From contig NC_132978.1 of the NCBI RefSeq assembly GCF_047496725.1, forward strand, positions 13,169,501 through 13,233,500: a stretch of 64,000 nt of DNA. The letters run 5' to 3'. The notes beneath the pieces are model-generated. The model was not told the DNA's origin. It made no database searches and worked only from the letters and a program-made list of their open reading frames with translations. Position 1 is the stretch's first letter. Every line of letters begins with the position of its first letter. Below are positions 1-12,181 of the stretch, piece by piece. Both the position numbers and the translations under genes were made by a program. This DNA is from Anoplolepis gracilipes (lineage: Eukaryota > Arthropoda > Insecta > Hymenoptera > Formicidae).

Positions 1-861
1 TAATTGTTTTAGGTTAGCTTAATCCCGCATACAAAAATATTAATACGTTAATATGTTTTTGTATAAGGCTTCTCATTATTAAAAAAAAAAAAAAAAAAAC
101 TCTTAGAGTATTTTATATAAAACGTAATATAAAATAGATATAAAATGCCAAGAGACCATTATTTTTTTTTCTTAGGATTATTGTACATTTTTATTCTTCA
201 AGTTATGAAAGAAGATTAAGCGAAAGAAAATTGCTACTTTTTCAATCTTCAAATTTCATTATCTCTTTGTAAAACATAGTATGAATTTATTTTACATTCT
301 CAATTTAGAATTTTTACGCAGGACTGTTTGTTTCCTCTTTTTTGTCGCCTAAATATTTGTTAGAAGCTGCTCGCTCTCGCGTTTTTCAAATGCCCAAGGT
401 TTTTACAAAAGAGGTCAGGAGGTCTTGCTGACCAAGACGGACGTTTTTTTATCCATTTTTTTCCGGAAAGAACATGGATAGAATACGTAATGCAATACGA
501 TCGGCGCGCATCCCGATGCGTGCACGGCTTATTATTCCTGACCGTGTGTGCATACTTTATTATTCGCGACGTATCTCGAGAATGCTCGCGGTGATCCCAC
601 TGAAAACTCTAGATTCTTGCCTTATTCCATATGTTCTTTTTTTTTTCTCAGCCGCTTTTCATGAAATTCTTTATTTTCGATCGTCTTAAAATATGTAAAG
701 AATACGCAACAGCTGCTGGGGTTATTTGACACGTGGGCATTGTTAATTTTCTATATATTTATTCATTTTTTTATCTGTACCTCTTTTTGGCCAATTTTCC
801 ATATGAGCTATTTATTTTTATATGTATTAAACATATTTGTATGTATGTTTTTATATACGGA
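1..861. other. AT-rich spacer, no gene seen
   Basis: This stretch is AT-rich with a 19-base A run at 81-99. The only longer open frame (474-689) is rich in Arg, Ile and Phe, has no family likeness and lies in ordinary spacer. I see no RNA gene or repeat that recurs elsewhere in the window. Confidence 0.6.
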
Positions 862-1420
862 TATTTATTATTTATTCTACATAATTAAAAAAAAAGAATT
901 TCTTGCTTAGAATTTATTCGTTGCATGAAAATTTAGTGAAAAATATTCAAAGTGGCATAAAAAATTTTTAATAAAATATATTAAAATATACAAAGAGAAT
1001 TGAAATATATGCACACACACACACACACATTTTCTTTAATACATTTTCTTACAATATTCTTATGTTATTTTAAATATATTTTTTTAGAATTTTTGCGAAA
1101 CAAGTAAGCTCTGAGCAAAAAAAATAAATTTTTTAATTTATATTTATTATTTATTCTATATAATTAACAAAAAAGAATTTCTTGCTTAGAATTTATTCGT
1201 TGCATGAAAATTTAGTGAAAAATATTCAAAGTGGCATAAAAAATTTTTAATAAAATATATTAAAATATACAAAGAGAATTGAAATATATGCACACACACA
1301 CACACACTTTCTTTAATACATTTTCTTACAATATTCTTATGTTATTTTAAATATATTTTTTTAGAATTTTTGCGAAACAAGTAAGCTCTGAGCAAAGAAA
1401 AAATAAATTTTTTAATTATA
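862..1420. repeat. Tandem duplication, 2 x about 279 bp
   Basis: Two adjacent copies (862-1140 and 1141-1420) match nearly base for base. Each contains the same landmarks in order: TATTTATTATTTATTCTA, GAATTTCTTGCTTAGAATTT, a (CA)n tract (about 1011-1029 and 1291-1308) and GCGAAACAAGTAAGCTCTGA. The copies differ mainly in CA-repeat length and A-run length, so the duplication is recent. It is noncoding. Confidence 0.9.
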
Positions 1421-2640
1421 TAGAATCTATAATGTAATAAATAAGATGTATGATATTGCTTTTTAAATAAGTTTCAATACTTGATCTTATTGACTGTGTT
1501 TTATTTATCTAATGGCTAAGAAAATTAAAATATCTGATGAAAAGAAGTCTGTTGCGATATACTTTATAGAAATGCAATATAATATATTTTATAGAGAAAA
1601 TTCTTGACACATCTTTAGGCAAATAATCTCATTCGGATTGTGTTAAAGATTAAATTGTAAGTCCGTGCCAGACTGCTCTATTTCTCCCTTTTATTATTAG
1701 GCATTTACATACGATGATCTCGTCTATAGAAAGTAATAACGATACTAGAAAAGTCTATCCATACAATGATCGATCTTTCTTTTCGTGACTATTACTCTTG
1801 AACAAAATATTCACCTCCACCTTTTTTCATGGATACTTCTTTGCTAAGAATCCTTCTGTATTATTTACAAATTTTCTTTTTGTCTCGTTTCTTGACAGCC
1901 CATTATTGCTGCGTATACTTAAAAGATCTTTTTATAATAGAAGAATGCGTAAGAGAATCTATGTTTATTTAATGAGAACTTTAAAGTATTTTTAATTACA
2001 TTTGATATTGAAAGTTAATCAAAATCTTTCCTCCTTTTAAATTACATGCAAACGCGTTGTTTTTTATTCCGGTTGTAAAAAGAAAGAGAGAAAGAGAACA
2101 GTGGATTTGTGTAAGATTTGAGGAAGAGCTCGATATTGTAAGAACGACAAAAAAAAAAGAAAAAAAAAGAACGATAGGCGGTCTAACGTGAACATCTTGT
2201 AACTCGAGAATTTTTCGGACCTTTGATTTCGTAACGCGAGGGAGTAGTTCTTTATTCGTGGATCCGTTTGTAATGGTGTGCGAATACGGTTGTGTGGCGG
2301 ATATGGAGGTTTCCTCATTCTTCTCCTCTCTCGTTGGAACGGTCATATCAGAGTTCCTTCGATTTTATATAACCACTGAGAATGGTGTCTTACGTTGGTA
2401 TCTAAAAATAGCAGCCACATGAGATTGAGCATTAAATATTACAAAAATAGGCGCGAATGCTTAAGCGTCAAGTGTGTAGCGTATTCTCGTTGAGTTTACT
2501 TCAATAAGGATGGCGCTTCTTGTATAGAATAGACTTCGTTTTCGTATTCACGAGCTAAACGGGTCTTACTTACACATGCTTGCTTATTCTATTCTCCTCA
2601 AGAGTAATAAAGAACTAGTAAGAAGTACCGGATACGAGAG
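1421..2640. other. Spacer, no supported gene
   Basis: Mostly AT-rich. Overlapping open frames on the minus strand at 1996-2346 run through A/G-rich low-complexity sequence around 2085-2175 and show no known domain. I see nothing else. Confidence 0.5.
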
Positions 2641-3013
2641 ATAGGAGAGATACCGACATAGTGATCCTCGAACGCGCGCAAAAATTCCTCCATGTCGAAT
2701 ACTTGATGCGCGCGCGTTCACGCCTGAGTTGTCTCTTCGCCACGTTGCCTGCATTCGCGGAATCCGTCGTGAGAGGAAATGTAGTAAAAGGAAATGTAAA
2801 AAGACCCGGTCCCGGGGAATTTATAGTTTAAAAGGATTTGCGCGCAACACACGCGAGAAAGAGGTCCGTGACGACGTGGATGACGAAGGGACGGCGAGAG
2901 GAAGGGAGGAAAAACCATGCGGGAAGAAACGCAAAAGGAGGAGAAGGATGATGAGGACTATCGAAGCGAGGTTCGCGCTGCTTGTGACGATGGCAATGTT
3001 GATGGTAGTGGTT

Positions 3014-3071
3014 GACGGTGGTGGTGATGGTGATGGTGGTGATGGCGATGGCGGTGATGGTGGTGGTTTGG
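3014..3071. repeat. (GGTGAT)n-like minisatellite
   Basis: Imperfect hexamer and trimer repeats of GGT, GAT and GGC triplets about 58 bp long, inside the GC-rich island. One frame reads as alternating Gly and Asp. Confidence 0.8.
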
Positions 3072-3197
3072 ACCGTTAGTTGGCCCCAGCGCCAGCGGGA
3101 GCGTTGTCCGGGCACTGCGCGTTACTATATTCCCCATCCTCTTTCTCTTCCCTTCCCTCTTTTACCACCACATTTCTCTTCTCTTACACGACGGGTT

Positions 3198-3353
<156 letters not shown>

Positions 3354-3600
3354 GTTTCTCTCTTCTCTCTATATCTCTCGGTCAAGCCCGCATTCATTCT
3401 ACCACGGATTTCCCCGTGCCGGACGACCCTTCCGCGCCGCGTCGATGAACCAATATGGCCGTTGGGGGGTCCGGAGGCCGGTGCCATCTTCCTCCGTCGC
3501 ATTGATAAAAAGGCGCACCAGCCACGAAGAATCTGCGTTTTGCACTCTTTAATCCCCAGCTATTCGCCGTATCCCCATACTTGATTTTATCCGAGGAATT

Positions 3601-5430
3601 CGCTCATTCGAGGAAGACATCCAGACTATCCGTCTGGTTTCTCGATTGATTCGAACGAGGCTTCTAGAAGCGTTCATTCGATCTTTAATTTTCTGTTCTT
3701 GGAACATTTATATATCTATAAAATTTATAATAAAATATCCATAAGAAAATTGAACGAATTAAAACTCTTTTTTATTTAAAGATATTTTGGCATAACGAAT
3801 AGATATTTCGATTTATTTTTACATCTATTTTTAATTTTTATAATTATTTATTTAAGGAAAGAGGTATAAGAATAAAAAATACCTTTTCCCGCAGACGCTC
3901 GTATTTAGACGCGTTATGTTTCTATATATTTTGCGCATTATTAGTATTATATAATATATATCATATAATTATTTATATACGAAAATGCAAAACACAAATT
4001 CCACAATGGTTAAATCTTTTGTCATCACTTGTAAAATAATTTGACATTGAGAAGAGCACATTTTTCACTGTGATTTAAAATTGGAAATTTTCTTCCTATG
4101 TTTTCTCAAATTAAATGTTTTTTCAAATTTATATTGCTCATAAACCTTAAAAAAGCACTAAACAAGTCTTTTAGTCTAAAATAACAATAATGACTATTTA
4201 CAGTAAATTTAAAATGCCAACAGAGAGTACTTACTAACAATCATTCGTATTCGTTTAGAAAATTGACCTTGTAAGAAAAATCATGAAATTCTAAAGAAAG
4301 AGCTTTTCTTTCACAAAAAAAAACTTTCTTTTCACACAATATATCTTATAAACGTATAGTATGTCTATATATATAGATGACACATGATACACTTACACGT
4401 GAATGTATTATCTCATTAATATAGTGCGCATTAATCTCGCATAAATTTATTAGAATTTAAAGTCAATAATTCCTAGAAGTAAGATATATATATATATATA
4501 TAATATATATCTTAGGACATAATTGAATTATCGACTTAATATGTTGATTAATAAAATCAGCAATTAAGCTTATTAAATTTCCCAATTATCTCTTATGTAT
4601 TTAACTCAACTTTAATTTTAGAAAAATTTCTCTTCAATAAACTATTTGTGCAATACTAAAGGTATATAGCCGAAGATACTTGCAGAGAGACGAATTGATT
4701 GAAGCACATGATACTCGCACTAAACAGTTTCACCGCGAAAGAACAATGTAATATGTATAATTATTGGCTCGAATGTTCATTTCGAGACTGTTGACGAAAC
4801 GACATTGTTAAACGAACTGAGTGCCGACTTGATCGCTGGGCCAGTGGGTCCCCTCGTCTGCTTCTCTCTGCAAGGATAACAGTTCACGGGTGTACCGTTC
4901 ACGCTAACGTTATCCGCGCCGTTTTAACATCGCATCTCCAACTTCGTCATGATAATCGAAAGTAAGAAAGTGAATACCTGAATGGGTGAATGCGGCCGCG
5001 AGCAAACGCAAACAAAAATTATTGAATTCGTCAAAAATTGACCAGTGCTGACCGCAATCGCCGATTTTATTCACTAATATCATAGCTCGAGAAATAAATT
5101 ATGTCTCTGCTGAATATATTATTATCAAGTTTTTTTTTTTGTATTTAATTCCAGAAATATCATTAATCCGCGCGTATATGTATATTTCCGAATATATTAA
5201 TTAATTATTTCTACATACGAATCGCATATAGCTGAAAGAAATATGTGTAACTTATGGACTTGAACTTTAGAAAACATAAAGATTGAAAATGATGATTTAT
5301 TAATGACGAGCTATCGACTCTTTTATGCATGATGCAGTAATTTATTACAGACCTAATATTATTATTTAGAGACGCATTTATATTATTTATATTATTTACG
5401 CATTTTCCGACAGACTAAATCTATAGTTAT
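3601..5430. other. AT-rich spacer, no gene seen
   Basis: Long AT-rich stretch with a TA microsatellite at about 4483-4512 and a slightly GC-richer patch at 4800-5000. No open frame of interest, repeat family or RNA gene was recognised. Confidence 0.55.
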
Positions 5431-5527
5431 TTTGGCGCACACAATTTTACAGACACGTGTCTGCGATGATGACAAATTGCTAGACTAGAAATTGAGATCG
5501 CGCAAACGAAGGAATTCTACGTTACGA

Positions 5528-5656
5528 ATGGATACGTTAGATCGGTTGGCGGATAACGATCGTAGAAACGCGCTACGCGGAATAATCTCCGTCATTCGTG
5601 CGTTGAACCTTTGCGATGTGACCTTGTTAAAGAAACGGCTAACGGGGACACATTAG
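5528..5656 (+). other. Short ATG open frame, 42 codons, unrecognised
   Basis: Within a GC-richer patch (5440-5760), an ATG frame reads MDTLDRLADNDRRNALRG and continues for 42 residues to a TAG. The mixed, slightly charged composition is more protein-like than the surrounding frames. It is short, has no family likeness and no visible splice partners, so it could be chance. Confidence 0.12.
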
Positions 5657-6078
5657 ATCGCGATACCGATATAACGATCCAATTCAAATGGACGGCGTGC
5701 CCTTGACACGTGTGCAAATAGCGAATGGTGACAGCTCGAGCCTCGATCGCGAAATAGATATAGCTAAATCGATAAAACGATGAGATAAAACAGACTTGTT
5801 GTCACACCTTGACCCTTGTGCGCGTCTACTTCGACTGATACGACAACTTTGTCCTTGACCTTTCCATATAGAATTGTCTTATTAACATCAGTTATACTTT
5901 AGAAGAATAATTTTGCAATTGTATATATAGCAATTATCATTAAGAGACAATTCTTGCAGTCTTGTCAATGAAACATTTACGTAATAGTCGAATGTACGGT
6001 ATTTATTGTACAATTTTCGGTCATCATCATCTCGGTACATCTTGGCGGAAAATCGCCGTCGATTTCTCTCAACTTTAG

Positions 6079-6297
6079 TTCTACTTTAGATCGTTTGTTA
6101 CGTTAGATCCAAATATACGGCTTGACGACCTCATAAGCGAGAAGTCGGACTTACGACTCGATGGAAGGTTGCCCGTTAGCCGGGTGATACACAAGCTCCG
6201 GCAAAAGCGCCGGGAGGCGCATCTTCTCGCGCCGACGAAAGTAGGATCGCGCTCGATTTTCACTCTCCGTGTTTTCGATTACATAAGTAGCCGTTGA
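6079..6297 (+). other. Coding-like open frame without ATG, unrecognised
   Basis: A 72-codon open frame runs from just after a TAG/acceptor-like TTTAG to a TGA at 6295-6297. It includes LDPNIRLDDLISEKSDLRL and a basic KLRQKRREAHLL segment. There is no in-frame ATG near the start, so if real it would be an internal exon. The antisense frame (6081-6263) is open too, as expected for GC-rich sequence. No domain recognised. It lies just left of a MITE insertion. Confidence 0.15.
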
Positions 6298-6516
6298 ACG
6301 CGAAGACGCGGCTTACGGTTTAATAAAACAGTTATGTTCGCTTACATTCGCGCCGCTGAGTAACGTCAAGTGTACTCGTTGACTCCTCCTTCGGGACGCG
6401 ACGACTTTATCGGAATAATGTATCGAGTACACATTGCGTTGATCGGCACCCTACGAGACGTGTCTCCCATTAATTTACGTACATGATGTAGTTACGTTTA
6501 CAAAGTTACGCCAATA

Positions 6517-7073
6517 GGGTAAACTAGGATATGATGGCCATAGGCTGTAATTTTTTCAATAATCGCTACACAGTGCGCTTTTTTAGTCATTATCAAAGAT
6601 AATCGATATTTACATTATATTAGTTTATGTGCATACATTATTCGAAATGACGATATTGTGAATCTTATATCATATTTTTACTTTTGACTACCTGCAAAGT
6701 TTTTCATTTGTCCACTAAAAACTGTTATAACGTCGAATAAATTACAGTTAAGCTATCGTAATCGACCTTAGACATATTATAAAGATATGTAAATTGTTAT
6801 ATGACCTATAATTTTTATTTTTGTTTTCACTATTTTTTTATAAATATTATAGTCATCTTTTCCTTAAAAGTTGGGGATAAGATGACCAATGCTTATGTTG
6901 TACTATTTTGATAATACAAAATTTCTATTAAATATTTTCCTTTTAATTTCGATAATATTACGTAATTTAAGCTTCAGGGAAGATAATATGCCAAACACTA
7001 TTTTAAAATAACAAAAATAAAAATATGTTTTTTGCATTTTACAAAACTATGGCCATCTTACCCGAGTTTACCC
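6517..7073. mobile_element. TA-flanked MITE, copy 1 of 2 (557 bp)
   Basis: The element starts GGGTAAACTAGG and ends CGAGTTTACCC, forming imperfect terminal inverted repeats of about 27 bp. TA lies at both outer edges (6515-6516 and 7074-7075). A second copy in the same orientation is at 19926-20485. A TA target duplication, short ends and no coding capacity fit a non-autonomous Tc1/mariner-type element. Confidence 0.85.
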
Positions 7074-7230
7074 TATGGATAGATTAGTGAAACGTTAATT
7101 AATAGAAATTAATGCGAGAAATTAAGTCGCGAGAGTTCGAGATGCATATAGTCAATTACGTATTATTATACATATTATAATTGCTCCAACGAGGATAATT
7201 TTTTTTAACGGGATATGTTGAAAATTGCAT

Positions 7231-7500
7231 TTATATTTTACCGTATATAACAAAACGAGTTCCAATGGATTCGGTACTAGATTCGGACTCTAGGTCTAAT
7301 TTTATCGCGAGATCATCCTTGTCGTTGCTAATATGTAATTTATTATTCACGGCTTCCCTAAGGGCTAATATCCCGAGGTCCCTTGCTAAACGGTGGATAC
7401 TTTCGTTCATTGTGTCCTTGGGAAGGTTGAACGCACATCTGACGATCTGGGGGATTACCTTACCGTATGCGTAACATGCGGTGTGACACGATACGTTCCG
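7231..7500 (-). pseudogene. Possible non-LTR retrotransposon polymerase fragment
   Basis: The minus strand is open for 89 codons with no initiator ATG near its beginning. It contains FNLPKDTMNESIHRLARDLG followed by ILALREAV. Polymerases of R2-like and other LINEs carry, after the catalytic core, a segment of the form LPxDTxxxxxH then a glycine-rich DGGLGI and Leu/Arg. Here the pattern is partly kept but the GG pair is lost. After that the frame becomes acidic (ESESSTES) and ends at TAA beside a GTAAAA. No catalytic YxDD motif or endonuclease is present nearby. The assignment rests on my memory of a weak motif. It could instead be an exon of an unrelated gene. Confidence 0.25.
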
Positions 7501-7582
7501 TTAGAACGACCCTACTGACTCGATTTGCTGGCGCCAACAAACAAGTGCAACCAACTCGAAGCGAGCAATTGCATATTGCGAT

Positions 7583-7658
7583 GATAAAATCTATATATTC
7601 ATTGATTATTATTTTATTAAGTTTAATAATAAAGTAATGAGTATATAGATTTTATTAT
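7583..7658. repeat. Near-perfect AT-rich hairpin
   Basis: Two arms of about 38 bases, GATAAAATCTATATATTCAT and its reverse complement with a few mismatches, abut with almost no loop. It may be a very small foldback element. I see no sign that it is a microRNA precursor. Confidence 0.6.
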
Positions 7659-7659
7659 A

Positions 7660-8700
7660 TAATTTATTTTCAACTCGTCTTAAATTCATGTTTAAAAAAT
7701 GAAAATTTGATGTTAGAAAGAATACAAAAATTTTTTTACATTTTTCTTGTAAATACGTAGATGTAAAATTAGCAGATGTAAATTTAGAAGTAAACGTTCC
7801 AGTTGGTTTGTACTAATATAAATAAAAAAATTTACATTTGAATCTACATTTGACCTATACTTTCATGTAATATTTTAAATATGATTATATGAGTGTCTAT
7901 TCTCTGGAAAAACATAAAAACCTAGAATTCTCAAGGATTTCTTTTGTATCTGGAAAAGTCAGAGAAGTCTTATAAAATTTTATTGGGATTTAGGGAATTC
8001 TTTCGAAAATTCTTTTTTTTTTCATAATTTTGCTTTTCATCTTGTAAACAGTCAGCCGTGTGTGTGTGAAACTGCGTGAATTTCACTTGGTAGAAATTCA
8101 TTAAGATATTTATTTTGAGAGTTTTGGCTTTATTTTTAATATTATAGTTCTTGATTAAATAATTCTAGTTATTAAACAAAAAATGGTATAAAATGAGACC
8201 GAGTTCACGTTGCGTTTTTTCCGCTGACGATTCTTTAAGCATTTCTTACCAGATTTTAAGTGCTTGAAAATTCTATTCAAATAATTCTATAAAGAGTTTT
8301 ATTTGTAAAAATTATTAGAATATTAATTAAACAAATCGAGATATATAAATACCGAGGTGAGACGCTCATATCTTCGCTCTATAATAAATTAATCGTGCAT
8401 ATATAGAAGGCGTCATTAATGTTTTTACAAATACATTTATGCATACATCAATATACATTTCATTGCGATCTAACAGATTTCATTTATCAATATAATATAT
8501 GTATCGAAATCGGGAATGTCGTACAAAATGTCGCGAGTGTTTTGTGTGCTTTTAAAGATCAATGAAGAATTAGAAGATAAGCGAGCTTTGTAGGAACAAT
8601 CAAATAATTTATTTATAAGGTATAGTTTTTTTATTACGTATTATTCACGAAATTAATTTTTTTATTCAGCTCAATCTGACCAAATACATGTAAAAGTGTA
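7660..8700. other. AT-rich spacer, no gene seen
   Basis: AT-rich sequence with no open frame of interest. Around 7900-8020 it has A/T-rich wording (CTGGAAAA, GAATTCT) loosely like other dispersed AT-rich repeats, but nothing I can define. Confidence 0.5.
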
Positions 8701-8867
8701 GAATGTTACTTTTCAAATGCTTCTTTACCGAACTCGATGCGATAATTATTCGCTGAGCTGCAAATTGAAGAAGAAAAAGAGCGTTTTTAATTAAATTTGG
8801 AATAACTCAGCGAATAATTATCGCATCGAGTTCGGTGAAAAAGCATTTTAAAGGTAATACTTCATTC
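8701..8867. repeat. Inverted repeat (foldback) with about 55-bp arms
   Basis: The left arm (about 8701-8757) contains CCGAACTCGATGCGATAATT. The right arm (about 8807-8867) is its reverse complement with about 90% agreement, around a 49-base loop. The central 35 bases of each arm match perfectly. It is probably a small foldback transposon or part of a larger element that ends at 9160. Confidence 0.75.
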
Positions 8868-9129
8868 TTTTATGTGCATTTGGTTCCATTGGGCTGCGAT
8901 ATCTGATTCAGGCCATGCACCGCCCCAAACTCGGACCTTTAATAATCAATTTTACATTCTCTCACTTCGTTATACGCTATTTTGAAAAGACTGGCCGAAC
9001 ATAATTGCCATTAAAATATTCTTAAAGTAGACATTAAAAGTTTTATTTTGCATTTTTACACATATTTTTATCATCATTATTTACCAAGTTATGATCATTT
9101 AAAATTTGGTGAATTTTTCCCACATTTTA

Positions 9130-9160
9130 AGTGTACCGCTTTTTTTGGGACTGAGTGTAT
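9130..9160. mobile_element. Tc1/mariner-like terminal sequence, right end only
   Basis: AGTGTACCGCTTTTTTTGGG followed by ACTGAGTGTA has the form of a Tc1/mariner outer end, reading inward as TACACTCAGTCCC, and terminates in TA. I could not find the matching left end nearby, so this is at most a truncated element. Confidence 0.4.
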
Positions 9161-10446
9161 ATAAATTTTTTTATTTATATATTAATATCTTAACATATAT
9201 AATGCTAAATGTGAACATGCATATATTCTTTATAACTTTTAATAACAAAGAAATGAAAATTTTATACAAGTGAAAAAAGCTTATGAAAGTTATTCATTGT
9301 CAATTTCTTTAATACATTTACAAATCTTCACACTTAAGAGGGTCTGTGTTTCTCCTTCGTATGAATTAAAAAAAAAATCTTGAAAACATTCTTTTTACTT
9401 GGAATTTTGAACAAAAATACTTAGAAAATCAGGAAATTTGTAGAGAATTTTTTTACAAGATTTGCGTAGACACTCTGATAATGTTTAGTTGTTTTTAATA
9501 TATTTCTAAATTTCATGATTTGCTTATTCAAAGATTATCCAGATTTTAATGTGATATAAAAAAAGTAAATACACTTGAATAAGATGTTAGAAGATATGTT
9601 AGAAGACATACTATGTTAGATGGATATTTATTTATCTCGATTAATATCGAACCTATTAAATGTGTATGGATTAATTTAAGCATCTACGAGAAATGTTACT
9701 TGCTTATTATTTATTTATTGAACACTGAGTATCCTTAAAAATCCTTTTCTCTTTAATTAATTATTTTTATCAGTATTAATATGCCTGTATATCACGATCT
9801 TAGTGTAAAATATCTTTTTTTAAGAATCTATTATTCGTCGAGAAGTAAAGAAAAAAAAATCCGAAACCGGCACTATTTCTTTTACCGGAAGAAGTAGCCT
9901 CGCCCAAGTAGACATAATACTTGTCAAATACTAAAAGCTCGCAGAGATTTCTTCTAAATAATTGCCGGTTTGTCGTGTAAATACTCGACGCATGCACACG
10001 CATGCACACGTATACATTTGTCCTGTTCGTCTAACGGTGTTCGGGTTGTAACATTCGGCGATTAGCTAACTCTGATTACGTAATGACAGTTACGTAACGC
10101 GGCAACATAATCTGTAAAAGTATTACAGCTGTGGAATAAATATTTCAAGTCAGTCCCTCTCTCCGTCGTAATTTCTTTTTCACTTCTTTTTCATCGTGTC
10201 GTCTCTCTGTCGTAGGAGCGACCCAAGAGACGGATTATTCTCGAATTCTCACCCACAGCCTTGACCCAGAGAACCCAGGTGAACCTCACCGAATTTTTTT
10301 CCTTCGTGAAACAACGGATCGCGAATAAAAATATTGCCCACACTTGGATGGATTTTTTAAAAGAAATAAATCCATGTTGTACTGAAAGAGGGAACATGTA
10401 ATTCGTAAATCGCTATTTATAAAAATTTATAATTTGACAGTTTTTT

Positions 10447-10477
<31 letters not shown>

Positions 10478-11505
10478 GTGAACACAGCTTATTATTTGAT
10501 TACATTCGGGTGCATCTCTTTGCGCATCAGGGTACGACGATAAGCTGCGAGACTCGGTGAAAATTGTATTACCAATATTATCTAACGATGGAAAGTAGCG
10601 CAAGGCCGCTTTCTTCTTACTCAACCGACTATTACACCTGAACACTGTAACACGCCGGCAAGCTCTTTCTCTTTTCGAACCGTCGCCTGTCCGCGGAAGC
10701 GAGAAATTAATGCGGTCGTCGAAGAATCGTTCCTCACGAGGAGAAGAAACGCATGGAAAAGTGGATTTTCACTCTCGAATGCCTTTTTAAATCTTATGAA
10801 TCGATTTTTTTTAGAAGACTTTTTATTTAGGTACGTGTATGTTGTGTGTGTGTATGTGTGTGTAACTTTGCATAAGTCACTTGTTCAAAACACGTAAGAA
10901 ACCAGATCGTCAATATTTCCATTTGCATTACTAGTAAATCTCGTTTTATTTACATGACTGCGACATTGAAAATGTTCAAGACAAGTCCACTTTTCCTCCT
11001 TTTCATACATACATTATATATATGTATATTTTAAAATAAGGTTGAAAATTACCATGTGCAATTGTCTGTTTTTCTTTGCATTTTATATCTCATTTATTAT
11101 TTATTTTATTACAAATTTAATTTAATAGCAATTAATAATTAAATTAATTATTAATAGGTACTCCAGAGTGAAGTAGTATTATTATAGAGTTAAATAGAAT
11201 TATCATAACTATATATATATAAGAGATTATGGAAAAAAAATATCAAAAGTTTAATTTTATTACACATGTTATCGCGACGTGTGTGCATGAATAATATTAC
11301 ATATTAATCTTGTGAGATTCTTGCGGATAGAAAAAGAAGAAAAAAAAAACATAAATGAAGATTGAAAACGCATACATCAGGATGCGTAATGCTTGTTATT
11401 ACACGTGTCTCTTCCGCGGTAACGGGATAAGGAACCAAACCGACCGGCCTACTTACGCATGGACGTTCACGTACATTGAGCCGAGTCCGCGTCCCACGAA
11501 TCGCC
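9161..11505. other. Spacer with simple repeats, no supported gene
   Basis: Mostly AT-rich, with a (AT)n tract at about 10453-10478 and moderately GC-rich patches at 9840-10010, 10180-10400 and 10500-10760. The open frames in these patches (9800-10009, 10191-10397 and 10427-10645, all minus) have no recognisable domains. The segment 9380-9470 resembles the 3' end of the 364-bp satellite unit at 45137-46956. Confidence 0.5.
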
Positions 11506-11509
11506 TTAA

Positions 11510-11925
11510 GGAGGAACTGAACGGATCAGCTACGTCAAAAGTTAATAAATCTAATACACTTTGAGATTCACGAATTTAACATTACTCGAAGCACTTTTAA
11601 AAGTGTTTTAAAATATTAAATTAATAATTAATTTGTAAGTTAAAGTAAATATCTTTCCTGTAGAATATAATTTAATCTCAAAATCGTAAATATTACTTTA
11701 TATTCAACTAACTTTTTATAGTGAATGTACTGCGAAAATTTTATAGCGATCGTATACATAAAAATTTTAATTTTACAAGGCAAATTTTTACTTCAACTTA
11801 CAAATTAATTATTGATTTTATATTTCAAAAAGCTAAAAATGTTTTGTACTATAAAATTTAATGTCTAATCTTGAAATGTATTAGAATTATTAGTTTTTGA
11901 AGTAGCTAATCCGTTCAGTTCCTCA
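11510..11925. mobile_element. TTAA-flanked foldback element, 416 bp
   Basis: The left end GAGGAACTGAACGGATCAGC recurs inverted at the right end with few changes, and the likeness continues for about 200 bases, so nearly the whole element is a hairpin. TTAA lies directly outside both ends (11506-11509 and 11926-11929), the target site of piggyBac-type transposases. TTAA is common in AT-rich DNA, so the family assignment is tentative. A degraded relative of one half is at about 32860-33085. Confidence 0.75.
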
Positions 11926-11929
11926 TTAA

Positions 11930-12181
11930 AATCCAAAATGTATATGTTAGTGATACGTAATTCTGATAATTTATAGCTAAAATTTCAATCACCATTGACT
12001 TTTCGAGGTTTAAAAAAATTATTTCTTTCTCGTCAGTGTTACGATATGTTAGGTATACTGAATAAAAGTATATATCGAAATAATACAAAATATTTATAAC
12101 TATTTATTGGATTCGTATATTTTACAAAGAAATTATGTTGAAAAATGTTTGCCGATCAAATTTGTTCATCAACCAAAATTT
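11930..12181. other. AT-rich spacer
   Basis: Nothing recognisable between the foldback element and the coding-like region that follows. Confidence 0.5.

Noticed and set aside
7583..7658. Possible microRNA hairpin
   Set aside because: Strongly AT-rich with almost no loop and no known mature sequence; better explained as a tiny foldback.
11355..11564. 69-codon plus frame
   Set aside because: Its end runs into the left arm of the foldback element at 11510.
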